Shown one piece after another: positions 41,991 through 53,822 of a DNA stretch of 64,000 nt. Source of the stretch: Toxorhynchites rutilus septentrionalis (taxonomy: Eukaryota; Arthropoda; Insecta; Diptera; Culicidae); NCBI RefSeq assembly GCF_029784135.1, contig NC_073746.1:300397614-300461613 (forward strand), given 5' to 3'. Every line of letters begins with the position of its first letter. The stretch's first letter is position 1. The notes under the pieces are model-generated. The model had not been told where the DNA came from, searched no databases, and saw only the letters and a program-made list of their open reading frames with translations. Made by a program: the position numbers and the translations under genes.

Positions 41991-42951
41991 TCAACAAAGT
42001 GGAACAAGACGAAGAATCTATTAACCAGTTTTGCGCCTGTCAGCGAGTGGTCAAAATCTCTTTGGAGACTCGATAGTGTGCCATGTTGCGAATGAAATCG
42101 TGGTGCGATTTGGTTCGGAACATCAAATACAAAGTGGAACTCGTTGAATTATATCATTTCGGTTTCCATGCCGTTCCATGCTGATGGGAAGCGTTTATAT
42201 TGTTTGCTCATTATTCTCTTGAGGGAAATAATGAACAATGACTCAAACATCTCAAGCTGATTCTACAAAACCACTGTGTATTTCAATATATATATATATA
42301 AAACATCACCTCACTCTAAAATAGCTAAAAAAAAACAGTCACAGAACATTTGCCAATAACACCGATCAATATTCCCAACATGACATGTGTGACAGATTTC
42401 GAATCCAAAATCTGAATGTACATCTCAATTGTGAATTTAGTATTAGAATCCGAGGAAGTCTTCACTTTGAGTCTGAATGTTAACTCTTGTTCCGAATTCT
42501 GATTAGAAAATTACGAACAATAATATGAACTCAACAAACAATAATATAATATAATCTAAAACTCAAATTTTGATGAGATTCGAGGATCTCAAAACTTTAT
42601 CAAGGTTTAATCAAAAGCTCGGATTCCAAGAATCTGCTTTCGTAATCTAAATCCATATTATGAGTCTTGTGTATAATATGCGAAAAGATCAACATATAGA
42701 GATGATGCCATCCATGTTTCGAACGCAATTTGAAAAGTTTCTACTATTGGTAAATAGGTCGAATACAACAATTTGTTTACTTACCCGCGGAATCGCACTT
42801 TGAAGCTCTGAACTACTGCCTGTAATCAAATATGCAAGAGAAGGTACAGTTAGATAAGAGTTGCAAGCTAGATTAACAACAACAAAAGTCTAATTTTTTT
42901 GTTCTTTAAGATTCACATTCCAAATGACAGGCTAAAAAAAGTTGACTCTGA
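41991..42951. other. No gene recognised
   Basis: AT-rich DNA. (TA)n of about 14 bases near 42287. Confidence 0.3.
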
Positions 42952-42963
42952 AATCTGAATTAT

Positions 42964-43996
42964 TTTTTTTTTTATCCAAAATATATATTTTTATCAAGGC
43001 TCATATGGCGTCAACCTGACGGGGCCGGGAGTTCAATATTTCGACAATGTTTGCCTTATAACTATGTTAGTAATATGTAACCGATTACTCGCGGTTGGTT
43101 CGAGGTTAGTATTACAAGTGTTTTCGTAATTGTGATGTTGCTGTCTTCAATGATCTGTACCTGTGCCCGACACGGGATACTTCCTATTGGGATGCAGCTG
43201 ACCATTAATCAGCAACGCCCCCCTAGTCTGTACCCCATATCTAGCGTGGTGCGTCTTCTCGAGGAATCCAGGATAGAATGGTCACTAGCCGGCGCAATCA
43301 TCAGCTCGTGTAGAGTTGTCATGAGCGGTACAACCTTTGGCTTTTGTTGAATGATCAGTGGACTGCACAACCTTCGGCCCGTGTGTCTGTAAAGAGTGTG
43401 TGTATGTATTGCCGCGACTAAGTAAAAGTTTATCGATCGGATAGGAGGGATATGAAACGGGGACAAAACGAAGGAAACATCATTAAACGTTGACATCGGC
43501 GTTTCTGAGGAACAGGTATAGATGAAGCAGAAGATCAGTATCACGGCTACCTAAGATATCCCGGACGGGGATATCCGATTGTCTGCCTTTTGCTCTCAGT
43601 GCTCTAGAGAGCTGAGAGCGAGCAGCATGGAACCGGATACACGACCAGACAATATGCTCGATGTCGTGGTAGCCATCGCCACAATCACAAAGATTGTTTG
43701 CTGCGAGCCCAATGCGATAGAGATGCGCGTTTAGGTTGTAGTGATTGGACATAAGCCGAGATATCACGCGAATGAAATCACGACCGACATTCAATCCCTT
43801 AAACCAAGCTTTCGTCGAAACCTTAGGGATAATCGTGTGTAACCAACGACCGAACTCATTTTCACTCCACATGCGCTGCCAACTAACGAGTGTGTCCTGA
43901 CGAGGAATGTGAAAAAATTCGTTATAAGCAATTTGCCTTTCAAAAAGTGTGCTTTCTGAAGCGCCCACCTTAGCTAGCGAGTCCGCTTTCTCAATC
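42964..43996 (-). mobile_element. 5'-truncated LINE with 12-bp target duplication
   Basis: The minus-strand 3' end has a poly-A run (T run at 42963-42973), a 3' UTR with a CATATGGCGTC block at about 43002 and GACGGGGCCGGGAG just beyond it, and then the end of ORF2. AATCTGAATTAT occurs at 42952-42963 and 43997-44008, a clean target-site duplication. Severe 5' truncation plus poly-A and duplication is classic target-primed reverse transcription. Confidence 0.9.
43483..43995 (-). pseudogene. LINE ORF2 C-terminus (end of RNase H and CCHC)
   Basis: It opens inside the last RNase H block (EKADSLAKVGA), continues through WQRMWSENEFGRWL and a zinc-finger-like CDCGDGYHDIEHIVWSC, and stops after LFLRNADVNV. 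This arrangement is typical of mosquito LOA/I-clade ORF2 proteins as I recall them. The 171 codons are free of stops, implying a recent insertion, but the reverse transcriptase is absent, so it is non-functional. Confidence 0.85.
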
Positions 43997-44008
43997 AATC
44001 TGAATTAT

Positions 44009-44500
44009 AACTGGTATGAAATACAACCAGTTCCGAAAACATGAAGGAAACAAATCCACCGTTGCATCCCCAATCGATCAAATCCATTTACTGTTTTATG
44101 AAACCTTAATAAATATAACGAAATATAATAAAGTACGCCAAATAGTATTGTTCAGAGTGCGTAAGCAATTGTTCCGAAGACTATATGGTCGGAGTTTAGT
44201 CGGACCGGACTAAGTAACATAATTATGATTTCGAGTAAATCGAACTCAAAGTTTTAAGCTGTGCAGTTTTGAAAGTTTCCAATCATTCCACCAATTGTTT
44301 TTCTACAGCTTTTAGTTAGTATTTAACAATACAAACATTCACAATTGAAAATGCAAAAATAAATGAAAAAACCCTCCGTCTTCCGAAATAGACAAACAAG
44401 AATGCGTTGCGGAGGTCAGATGAGTCGGTAATTATTCAGCTAAAAAAATGTTCGTTATGGCCAACATTCGATTTTTCGAACACTCTATTTTCCCACCTGT
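44009..44500. other. No gene recognised
   Basis: AT-rich DNA between the LINE and element E2. Confidence 0.3.
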
Positions 44501-44755
44501 TTTTTGACGTAGGACTACGTCTTTCATTTCTATACCGGGGTGTAAAATCAAAGTTTCGAAAACGAAAGCGTTACGCCGGAGACCGAGATTTTGAGCGTTA
44601 ATAGCTCCTAAACAACTGAACGAAATGGTATGATAAACACTTCATTCGAAAGATAAAATGTCTACGCGTTCTATACTTGTTACTTTTTGATCCAAAAACT
44701 TGTTTCAATAGTCTTAAAATTGCTTTCAAAACAGGCTATTGAAATCACCAATCGG

Positions 44756-44790
44756 TATATAAGCGAGCGCCGCTCGGAAATCCACTCAGT
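44756..44790 (+). promoter_or_regulatory. Putative core promoter in E2
   Basis: TATATAAG at 44756-44763 and TCAGT at 44786-44790, 32 bp from TATA start to initiator A, with the CGAGCGCCGCTCG palindrome between, exactly as in E1. Confidence 0.45.
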
Positions 44791-45023
44791 TCTAATTGAA
44801 CAGCGATTGGAGCATGTTGTCGCTGTTGTGGTGAAGCTCTTCGTTTATCATGAAAGCGCGGATGAACGGTGTCACCAAGAGCCTGTTTGTGCACCCTAGG
44901 CCAGAAGGGAATCCATCAGGAGGAGAGTGATGCCACAAACGGTTCCCCGGGAAGACATCGCTACACACACATACACGCGCAGAATTCTTTTCGTTTGGAT
45001 GCCATTCAGCATCGAGAAAGTTC

Positions 45024-45780
45024 CGGAAAGATCTAATCATTGCTGGAAAATAATCTGCCAGTTCCTCTGGGAATTTAAAAATACATTCATGTGAAAGAGT
45101 TTATTTGAATGTTTTCTATGCATGTAACACTGTGACCACATATTTTTCAATCAAGTACCATTAACAGGTGGTTACCGAGTTAGTATTAACCACTGGTGGG
45201 CTTCCAGTATCGAGGAAAATGTGGAAATATCTAATCGTTACTGAAAATAATCTGCCAGTTCCTCTGGGAATTTAAAAATACATTCATGTGAAAAAGTTTA
45301 TTTTAATGTTTTCTATTCATGTAACACTGTGACCAAATATGTTTCAATCAAGTGCTATTAACAGGTGGTTATCGAGTTAGTATTAACCACTGGTGGGCTT
45401 CCAGTATCGAGGAAAATGTGGAAATATCTAATCGTTACTGAAAATAATCTGCCAGTTCCTCTGGGAATTTAAAAATACATTCACGTGAAAGAGTTTATTT
45501 TAATGTTTTCTATCCATGTAACACTGTGACCAAATATGTTTCAATCAAGTGCTATTAACAGGTGGTTATCGAGTTAGTATTAACCACTGGTGGGCTTCCA
45601 GTATCGAGGAAAATGTGGAAATATCTAATCGTTACTGAAAATAATCTGCCAGTTCCTCTGGGAATTTAAAAATACATTCATGTGAAAGAGTTTATTTTAA
45701 TGTTTTCTATCCATGTAACACTGTGACCAACTACATTTGGTTTGGTGATTTTTCAATCAATCGCAATTAACAGCTTCTGA
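45024..45780. repeat. Tandem array of 197-bp units
   Basis: GTGGAAATATCTAATCG recurs at 45221, 45418 and 45615, a constant 197 bp. Each unit has the inverted pair GGTGGTTA/TAACCACTGG. The units are nearly identical, so amplification is recent. Further units lie at 46119-46480, 57070-57240 and 57620-58380. Confidence 0.9.
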
Positions 45781-46706
45781 AGATTATTCTTCCCCATCAG
45801 TAGGATATTTCGGTATCCAATATTGTATGCGCCCGCAATCGATTATTGCTCAGTCGCCGAAAGTTCCGAGCTCAGAGAGATCATTCCCCTCTAGTTTGCC
45901 TTCCAAATTGCCATTGTAAACCACACCTTCTCTCGATTCAATCACACACAAAAAGCATACTTAAGCGATATTCTGGTGGTGAGACACATTCATTTTTCGT
46001 GAGGACATCGACAAGACAACATCGTTGCCTAACGTGCTGGAGGAGGTGGACGGCGAAGGATCGACACATACACGCGCAGAATTCTTTCCGTTTGGATGCC
46101 ATTCAGCATCGAAAAAGTTCCGGAAAGATCTAAACATTGCTGGAAAATAATCTGCCAGTTCCTCTGGGAATTTAAAAATACATTCATGTGAAAGAGTTTA
46201 TTTGAATGTTTTCTATCCATGTAACACTGTGACCAAATATTTTTCAATCAAGTACTATTAACAGGTGGTTATCGAGTTAGTATTAACCACTGGTGGGCTT
46301 CCAGTATCGAGGAAAATGTGGAAATATCTAAACGTTGCTGGAAAATAATCTGCCAGTTCCCCTTGGAATTGAAAATTACATTCATGTGAAAGAGTTTATT
46401 TTAATGTTTTCTATCCATAAAATATACATATAATACATTTGGGTTTGTTTGTCAATCAAGTACAGTTAGCAGGTTAGCTTCTGAAGATTATTCTTCAGAA
46501 CAAGGTTTTTCGTATCCTATATTGGATGCATAAAACCTTGTGCCTCCAACGTAACGCTCTCGTTTTCGAAGTCCTCCAAATATTCATTTATTCATTCATT
46601 CAGAATGGATTTAGATTCAACTTCAAACAAATGATTTCTAAATCAACGATAGTCCTACGTCACCCTTGCGGTTATACCATAGATATAACCCACTTCCTGT
46701 TTTTTT

Positions 46707-47914
46707 CTTGTAGGAGGCTCAACCTCATGGTTTTTGCCGTACATCACAGTATGTGTTCAAAATAATACTGCAGAAAGGATCACATATTTTTGTATTTTAT
46801 TATTGTTTATTGAAATTGAAAACTTCTTCCGTACATAATTGATTTAAAAAATTGATAGTAAGTGTTAGCTAGTAAACTAATCATTTGAAATCAAATCTGG
46901 AAACAAACTCTAGAAATTCAATACGAAAACTACATCTGTCTCTGGAATCCGAAACTCAAATGAAACTGAAACTGTATTAATTTTACCAAATCAAGAGTTA
47001 GTGTTTATAAGATCTCTCTGAATTTTGTAATATTTGGTAAGATCGTGAAAATACTGAACATTAAGGAAAAAATGAAAGATTTCGAATGCTTATAATTCGA
47101 ACATTTCTTCATAGATCGCAAAGGTGTTTGCATCAATTTATAGGAAATATTTCTACTCATCTATCCCAATGAATAATATTTTATTTTTCTTGAGATAAAC
47201 AATTGAATAAAAGTGAAGTGTTAAGCATTATCCAAACGCGCTAAGTGCTAAGTTTTGATGCTTCTCAAATGATTCCGACCAAAAGGAGCAACCACAGTAA
47301 AGCGGAATATAATTTTAATAGAAGAAAAATATGAAATCGTTAGCCCCTCCCATTGTAGTTCTACCGCCAGCCAAAGAAAATAAATTTGGCAGTTGCTTTC
47401 CGAACAGATTCTTCATTTTTTAACCGCGAAGCAGATCTCATACGTTAAGGCCACCGTTCTAGCATAACCACGAATATTATCATCTGCAGCGGGCAGCAGT
47501 AGCAGCGGCCAACGAGTTTTAATTTTGTTGCCATCCAACGGACAAACGAACACACATTGATGATACTGATGCAAAATGCCTGTGGCTGCACTCAGTTTGG
47601 CGCTTTTCAGGGCCACTACACCTTTCACTAAAGAGTTACTTCAATACAATTCAATGTAAGAGTTTGATTTCTAAAGTAATATTCGAAACAATAATAAAAA
47701 GCAAATTGGGTTTTGATAATTTGTTTACCGAAGAAGAGTTTGGTGAATTTGAGAGTGTTTATGGGTTTATTCGTGGTTGGTGGTCATTTCGATACATCAT
47801 TGAATTTCTACGAATTTATGCCGGAAACAATGGTTAGAAGTGGCTTCGTGCCTCGTTGCCTTATTCTCGTTTTAAGAGGGCTTTGCATTTACCTCAGAAT
47901 AAATTTCATTACGG
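46707..47914. other. Mixed repeat debris and an unassigned segment
   Basis: 47085-47262 is a degraded A-type fragment (TTTCGAATGCTTATAATTCG, TGTTTGCATCAATTTATAG). 47413-47628 has a 71-codon minus-strand frame (KGVVALKSAKLSAATG at the start) that I do not recognise. GGCGCTTTTCAGGGCC at about 47608 resembles a histone 3' stem-loop with one stem mismatch, but no histone frame precedes it convincingly. Confidence 0.35.
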
Positions 47915-48338
47915 GAAAATATATCTCTCTATCTATCTATATAAATCAAAATGTAAGGCCAAATGTGTTGCTAAGCGCGAAACCCGAGGAAGAAATCGTC
48001 CGATTGGAGCCATCTTTATTTTGATGTATTCGTCTCTGCCCGTAGATCAATGTTATGGAGAGAAAATCAGATATTTTCGGAAAACTATGTAGGAAGGTCG
48101 GATAATTCGGAAAATTGAATTCCTATATGTTTTAAAATTACATCATGATAAGCGTTGTCGGTCCATTCGATGTTTGCGCTATTGAAATTGATCTTTGTTT
48201 GAAAGTGGAAATAGATTTTCAGGTGAAATAACGCACTCCTATATCTTCTATCGATCTATCTATCTACCTATATAAATAAAATATATGGCTAAATGTGTTG
48301 CTAAGCGCAAAACCCGAAGAAGGAATGGTCCGATTTGA
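47915..48338 (+). mobile_element. Two Helitron-like 5' segments in tandem
   Basis: TCTATCTATCTATATAAAT then GTGTTGCTAAGCGCGAAACC at 47930-47985, and TCTATCTACCTATATAAAT then TGTGTTGCTAAGCGCAAAAC at 48257-48312, are two copies of the family's 5' part. The first continues through AATTCCTATATGTT-type sequence matching 9310-9420. The second stops at 48338, joined to a MITE. Confidence 0.55.
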
Positions 48339-48661
48339 GTCGATAGATGAGGCTCGGACCTATCTTCCACATTGTCAAATACAGCTGGGAATATGTTTGC
48401 AGTTAAGTTATGACGAAAAGAGAGAGTCGACGTAGAGAAATCGATGATGTCACTTACACCCAGTGTTGGCCACATTTTAATCTGTACCAGAGGGTTTAAA
48501 AATCTTACTCATCTGTACTTTTTCTTCCAAAAATCTGTACCATTGAAAATATTTGTTGTAGAGAAAAATCCCTTTTTTTTAGCATAAAAAATACTCATTT
48601 ATTTACTACAAATATCACATTTCTATTTCATTCGTCATTCGTATGTTTGATGATGTTTATA

Positions 48662-50880
48662 CAGGGAAACTTCGATATAACGTAACCTCGCATAAACTGG
48701 CTGATCTGCTTAAGTTTTGGAGAAAATCAAAGAATGCAATCAAGGGCATCGTTAGAGGAATTGAGTTAGTCTAAATCATCGATGAAAAGCGGTATAAAAA
48801 AGTATGGTGGTATACAAAAATCGATATGGATATTATCGCGCTGTTCAAAATATTAAAATGGTGTGTGGTGTAATGTAGTTTGATTTGATCAACACCTAAA
48901 TTGCTCAAACTAATAGATGTTAGTCAGTGCCTAATACAGGTCGGACTCGATTATATACAGATCCAATTATGTGTGATTCGATTATTTACAGTTTGAAATA
49001 TTTTTTTTTTTACATTTCAAATATGACTTATTTCAAGAAAAAATGTAACCTTTCAACGTTTGCTTGAATTTTCACCAGCGAAATTAAGAAAGATAGAAGA
49101 TGGGTGTCAAAGAACAAATTGTACAGCAAATAGAGAGCTTAAATATCATTGATAGAAACAATCAAGTTTAATATGAATTTTTAAGATAAAATTAATAATT
49201 ACACATTAAAAATTCCTAACATTCAAGTTTTCAATTCCAAATGGATTTAATCCACTAATCCACTATGATAGAATATGCAATATGCCAGCAGGCGTAATCA
49301 TTTATCGGATCTGGTTGTAAGACTAATATACCATCATTTGTCTTTTTTAATTCCACTTTTTTTTTAAAAAAAGTCTGGCAAAATCTAATTTTGAGAAATG
49401 AAATCGAATGATACTTTCAGTTGAAAGCAATGATCATTCTTTTACATGTGAAACTGAAAGTGACACATAGCCCATTCAAATGATAATAAATAGAGCAGTT
49501 TCAATCGTCGTGTAAAAGCGTCTGCTTCAAAGGAAACGACAGCAAAACGAAAACGAAATAGAAGCATCGATGTTTCAGTATGCGTAGTGAATACACACAT
49601 TCGAAATTGGAATTGGCTGGAGAGAAAGGAAGAAGTAAAAAATCATCTTCATTTTTCAGTGCCGAAACTGTCGAGCCCTGATCATTAGTGACGGCATGAA
49701 CTTTCTAGGCAGCGCAATAGAAGCGTATTCCAGAATGAAGTAGACTGTAGAGTTTCACTGCTAACAACACTTCTCGAGAGATACTTTGCGTGTATCCATA
49801 AAAGAATTCCATTTTCGCGATAAATAATCGTTCGCTCTCGGTTCATATACGTTACTATCACAATACATATTTTAACAAAGTTCAACGATATGGAAAAAAT
49901 ATGGATTTTCGAACGGGAAGCACTATCAGACAGCTCAACCTTGATAAATACCAATAAATTTCTCGGAAATGCAGAATAAATTTTATTTATTGTTAAATAC
50001 AGATGTGATTTTTTTTTACAAATTATGTACCGACCAAGTGCAAAAAAAAAAAGTTTTTTGAAAACCCCGATCTTCGATAATTTTTCGATTTTCAAAAAAA
50101 CTCAAATTTTTGCATCTGTGACACTAATAAATGAAATTCGAATGAGCTAATATTTTGCAAAGGGTATATTATCGTGCGAATCAACATTTTGAAGCAAGTT
50201 CCGAATTAAAAATCGAGATAACTATTTTTATTGGTACCCAAGACCATACGTTTCGTTTCGTATTCCGAAAAAAAAGTCACAGAATGTCGATTTTTGACAA
50301 AAAAAAAATTCGAGATGACACTAGATCTCGACGTTTCATGCAATTTTAAGACATTTGGCATCAACATTTTTTTTTTCGAAAACCCCGATGTCCATTACTT
50401 CCACCTTTGGTGATTTTTCGATTTTCAAAAAACTCAAACTTTGACCGCTTTGCGCCACTCTCCCTTATATCCGATTGAGCTGATATTTGGTATAGGGTGT
50501 TTTTTCGAGGTGCTGAACATTTTTTATGAGGTAACTTTTTGAAATTAGAGATGACCATTTTCATTGACACCCTAGTGGACAGTCCCTTATCTGTAAAAAA
50601 AACATGTTTTATACCTTCAATAAATCCCGAAATACAACTGGTTTTGTGATTCCGGATTCTAAATGAATCAAGCTTTAATCAACAGTTCGAAGGGAAACGT
50701 CATGAGAAAGGCTGGCTTCGTCTTCTAATTGAATTTATTCAATATCCTTACTCAAACAGCAATACAAAAAACTAATATAAACTACGTTTCTGGGTTCTTT
50801 ATTATGCTCCGATACAACGTACAATTCGATACAACGTGCAATTTTGAAAGTGAAATATACGTTATATCGAAGTTACCCTG
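48662..50880. mobile_element. pogo/Tc1-like element, 2219 bp, nested in the hAT
   Basis: Inverted ends CAGGGAAACTTCGATATAAC at the left and the mirror of CAGGGTAACTTCGATATAAC at the right, each with TA outside (48660-48661, 50881-50882). Subterminal CGATACAACGT repeats lie at 50811-50840. The interior is AT-rich without a recognisable transposase, although a 136-codon minus-strand frame lies at 49685-50095. A lone end of another element (CAGGTCGGACTCGATTATAT) sits at 48937. Confidence 0.75.
50310..50580. repeat. Third copy of the 22.6 kb dispersed repeat
   Basis: GAGATGACACTAGATCTCGA, CATTTGGCATC and CGATTGAGCTGA match 22905-23060, in diverged form. It sits inside the pogo-like element near its right end. 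Confidence 0.6.
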
Positions 50881-51182
50881 TATATAGTTTTTCTGAATCT
50901 AGATTGCATACTATATTTATTAAAAAAGTTTCAAGCTGCCGCACCAAGCGATACTGCGGCGTAAAAGTAATTATGTACCTTAACGTAGCTTTGTTCAAAT
51001 GTAACAAATTTCACCCGCGGAACAAATTTGTACCAATCTGTACTTTTTGAAGACAATCTGTACTCTGTACCGTACAGAATCTGTACAAAAAATAACGAAA
51101 AAAAACTGTACATTTCCAGATATATCTGTACGTGTGGCAACACTGCTTACACCCCTTTCATTTTGAGCCCCTCAATTAATCC

Positions 51183-51477
51183 TAATTCTGTTTGAAGTCA
51201 AGACAGCGATGCAGTGTATTCGGAATAGTTTTAGCTAATATTAAGACCTAAACAAAATTTGATCTGAGAATGAATACAGAAAAATGAATGAAATTGCATT
51301 TTTTTAAAGCAATTTACACAGAAAAAAAATATTTGAAAAATTAAAATTCAATTTACTTGAAATTATATTTCTCAAAAAAATATTTTGAAATAAAATTTAT
51401 GTTCTACAAATTTTCCTCTATCAAGAGAGATGTGAATTACATGTCAATCAGGAGTTTCCATCAAAAACAGCCATATA
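51183..51477. other. AT-rich, no gene
   Basis: Only the short tract shared with 25748 and 62602 (GAAAAAAAATATTTGAAAAA type) is notable. Confidence 0.35.
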
Positions 51478-51863
51478 CACTCGACAAAAAAAAATTAGAT
51501 GAACACAATTTTTTAGCTGATTTCTGAAATGCTGTAACTTAGTGAAAAATCAACGCAAGAAGATGAGATGTACATCATTTTGAAGCTTACACTAGTTTGG
51601 GAATATCATACGATAAAATGTTGTATTTTTGTTTGAATGAAAACTTTGATGATGAATAGTTCAATAAATGATGATCGCACCGCAAATCGAGAGAGAGTTT
51701 TGAAAACTTTTTTTTCATCGATTTCCAAAAAAAGTACCAAGAAACGGATATTTTATACAGCACTATAAAATATCCGTTTCTTGATACTATTCATCAAATA
51801 TTGCAGTAAGTTGTAATGTTTGCAGACAAATTTTCAGCCGATTCGGTTTCCCAACCCCTAGTG
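51478..51863. mobile_element. MITE, second copy of the CACTCGAC family
   Basis: It begins CACTCGACAAAAAAAAATTA after TA and matches 28542 onward (TGCTGTAACTT(A/C)GTGAAAAA, ATCATTTTGAAGCT, TGAATA(G/A)TTCAATAAA). The right end CCCCTAGTG is decayed. About 200 bp shorter than the other copy. Confidence 0.65.
51734..51787. repeat. 24-bp inverted repeat with 6-base loop
   Basis: Arms 51734-51757 and 51764-51787 (core AAGAAACGGATATTTTATA) are mirror images with one mismatch around CAGCAC. The related MITE at 28542-29136 lacks this hairpin at the same place (about 29035-29080). Confidence 0.85.
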
Positions 51864-53820
51864 AATATTCCATATTGATACGCAGTGTAAAATTGCTGGA
51901 ATTCCGTCATTTATGAGAGCAAACACCCGGACGCGACCAACCGGCCGACCCGGCACCAGACCCGACAATTGACGACAGGCTGACACTTTACAGAAAAAAA
52001 TAACCCATCGAATAAACAAAACGCGCAGTCGTTAACCCACAAAGGCACACGCCGTTCACAGTTTACAAGTGCGCGCGGTTGTAAAAAGACAAAATCGAGG
52101 GACCTCTAGGCGGACGACCATCGAGGGGACCGTGTCCGAATCGAACAGCATGCCACAACCATACGGCACACATTTTCTTTCGGGGTTTACTCTTCCACCA
52201 TCACCATCAGCTTCCGAGAAAAAGGGGGAAAAAACACAAATGAAAATACAGTAAGTCATGTGCGCATACCTTCGAGATTTGAGACGCCCTTTTTTATGCG
52301 CCGCGTCCCCTGGCAGGGTAACGGCGAGGGGCAGGAAAATAACCCATTAATTCATTCGTTAACTCCAAACAATTTCCACACAGTGGCTCTCCGGTCTGAT
52401 TCGGGCGAAGGGAAATCAAGAGGAACTGGGAGGAAAAGTCAAACGAAAACAAACAACTTACCAGAAATTATTGCCCTATTAATAGCTATTCTCCGTCGTC
52501 TCTCGCGTGCGATATTTGTCCAGCTCCATTCTGTCGAACGCGTTGCCGCGATTTTTCCAGCTGGCCACAATCTCCCGCACAAAAGTAAAGTTCTGAACTA
52601 TGGTTAGCTGGTGAACTCAAGAAACGGGGCTCAAATTTCATCCACAGATGCACTGAATTCTATGACATTTGGTGCAAATAGTTGCCTGCTGAATCCATTG
52701 GCTCAAATCCAGAAGACTCAAAGCATTAAATTATTGCATTGAACGATTGACGAAGAATCATTCACCCGAGGGCGTTCGTGGCCGGTGAGAGGATGTCAAT
52801 TAAATCGAACCTAGAAAAAGTGTGAAATCATCACCCAAGAGCGAACTTTCGGAGGCCAACAATTACCGTAAACAAATAGGATTCTTCCCGAGAAGACGAT
52901 CTAAGCTCGGCTCGAAGTTGATCAAGCTTGACGGAGAAAGATAAAGGAAAATATTGGAATCCTATTGTCCACCGATCAAGGCGGGATCGGGACTCTGCAC
53001 GCTCCGGTCGGGATCCCAACCCACAAAACTAAAAATCAGAAACCGTTGCCTGTGAGAGAGTGACTGTCCAAAGCTGGTGCCTTTTCTGAGCGGTCGTCGC
53101 TAGGCGAATATAGCGCGATTTGGTGGCACCTATCAGGGGTATTCTGGCACAGAAGATGATCATGTCCAAATGTGAGCTGATTATAGGGCTCTGAGCAGCG
53201 GGCAATTACTGGCAGCCGTGGGGCGGGATCGTCCAACGCAGCTGTAGCAAAGCGTGCGTGATTGTGTCAATTAGAGATCGACCGGACAACAATCATCACC
53301 ACACGTTGGCGCTTCAAATCAAGATCTGGCGATAATTGGTCTAGCAGCACGATTGTGCAATGGGGGAGAAATGACGGAATCGTCTGATTAATGATCGATA
53401 TCTCGCCGTATTGGTAGTAATTATTAGTTGAAAACATTTTTCTTCACATTAGACAGTTTTATTTAAATTTGACCGAAGAAAAAAGTGCGATCATAATTGT
53501 CCATCGATCGTGATCAATTAGATCTGGTCTGGGATGGTACTAATCGATTTACTCAAAAAGAAAGCGATACCTAAACTACTTGCTGACAGTGACTGTGCGA
53601 TTGGGTGAATAGTGACTAACTATTCTTAAAATGATGCGACTGATTCATTCACAAAATTGCTAAATCGTTTGTTCTTCGAATTGTCTTTGTAAATCGTCGC
53701 ATTCGTCTTCAATCGTTGTTTCGAGCAACGGAGGACAACATTGTTTGTGAGAGATGCGCGTGTAAGGTCGGGGACGTAACCGAAGAGACGTAGGACTACA
53801 CAAAGGGCTATTAATTTCAA
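51864..53820. other. G+C-richer island without a recognised gene
   Basis: CpG-containing and apparently single-copy here. Short frames occur on both strands (up to 115 codons at 52260-52607) with no domain. A GACGTAGGACTACACA half-decayed palindrome lies at 53788 near its right edge. Confidence 0.35.
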
Positions 53821-53822
53821 TA

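Larger units (their letters stand above)
44501..46706 (+). mobile_element. Palindrome-superfamily element, copy E2 (197-bp array type)
   Basis: The left end is GACGTAGGACTACGTC (44506-44521). The right end is TAGTCCTACGTCACCC plus GGTTATA/TATAACC (about 46651-46690). It contains a promoter-like module at 44756, three to four tandem 197-bp units, a segment ACATCGACAAGACAACATCG, and one or two more 197-bp units. Frames shared with E3 (for example the one with GGETHSFFVRTSTRQHR) contain no known domain, and competing frames are equally open. Confidence 0.65.
48461..51145. mobile_element. hAT-like element, 2685 bp, perfect 8-bp target duplication
   Basis: Ends CAGTGTTGGCCACA and TGTGGCAACACTG are inverted with one extra base. 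CTTACACC flanks both sides (48453-48460, 51146-51153). TCTGTAC motifs cluster within about 150 bp of both ends (three at the left, about five at the right in either orientation), as transposase-binding sites do in hAT elements. No hAT transposase is encoded. Most of its length is a later pogo-like insertion. Confidence 0.85.
48340..51182. mobile_element. GAGGGGCTC-type MITE, interrupted by a hAT element
   Basis: 48340-48460 matches 18943-19045 (GATAGATGAGG, CCACATTGTCAAATACAGCT, GAGAGAGTCGA). 51146-51182 completes it (CTTACACCCCTTTCATTTTG, GAGCCCCTC). The left third is missing. Confidence 0.75.

Noticed and set aside
45846..46133. Protein shared by E2 and E3 (frame with GGETHSFFVRTSTRQHR)
   Set aside because: The two elements are almost identical DNA, so a shared frame is expected. 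Other phases are equally open and no domain is present.
47330..47660. Histone-gene remnant (stem-loop-like GGCGCTTTTCAGGGCC and faint similarity to an H3 reading on the other strand)
   Set aside because: The stem has a mismatch, the two signals lie on opposite strands, and no histone motif can be read in frame.
53788..53803. A further complete palindrome-superfamily element at the edge of the third island
   Set aside because: Only one decayed palindrome is present. No conserved tract or hairpin end accompanies it.
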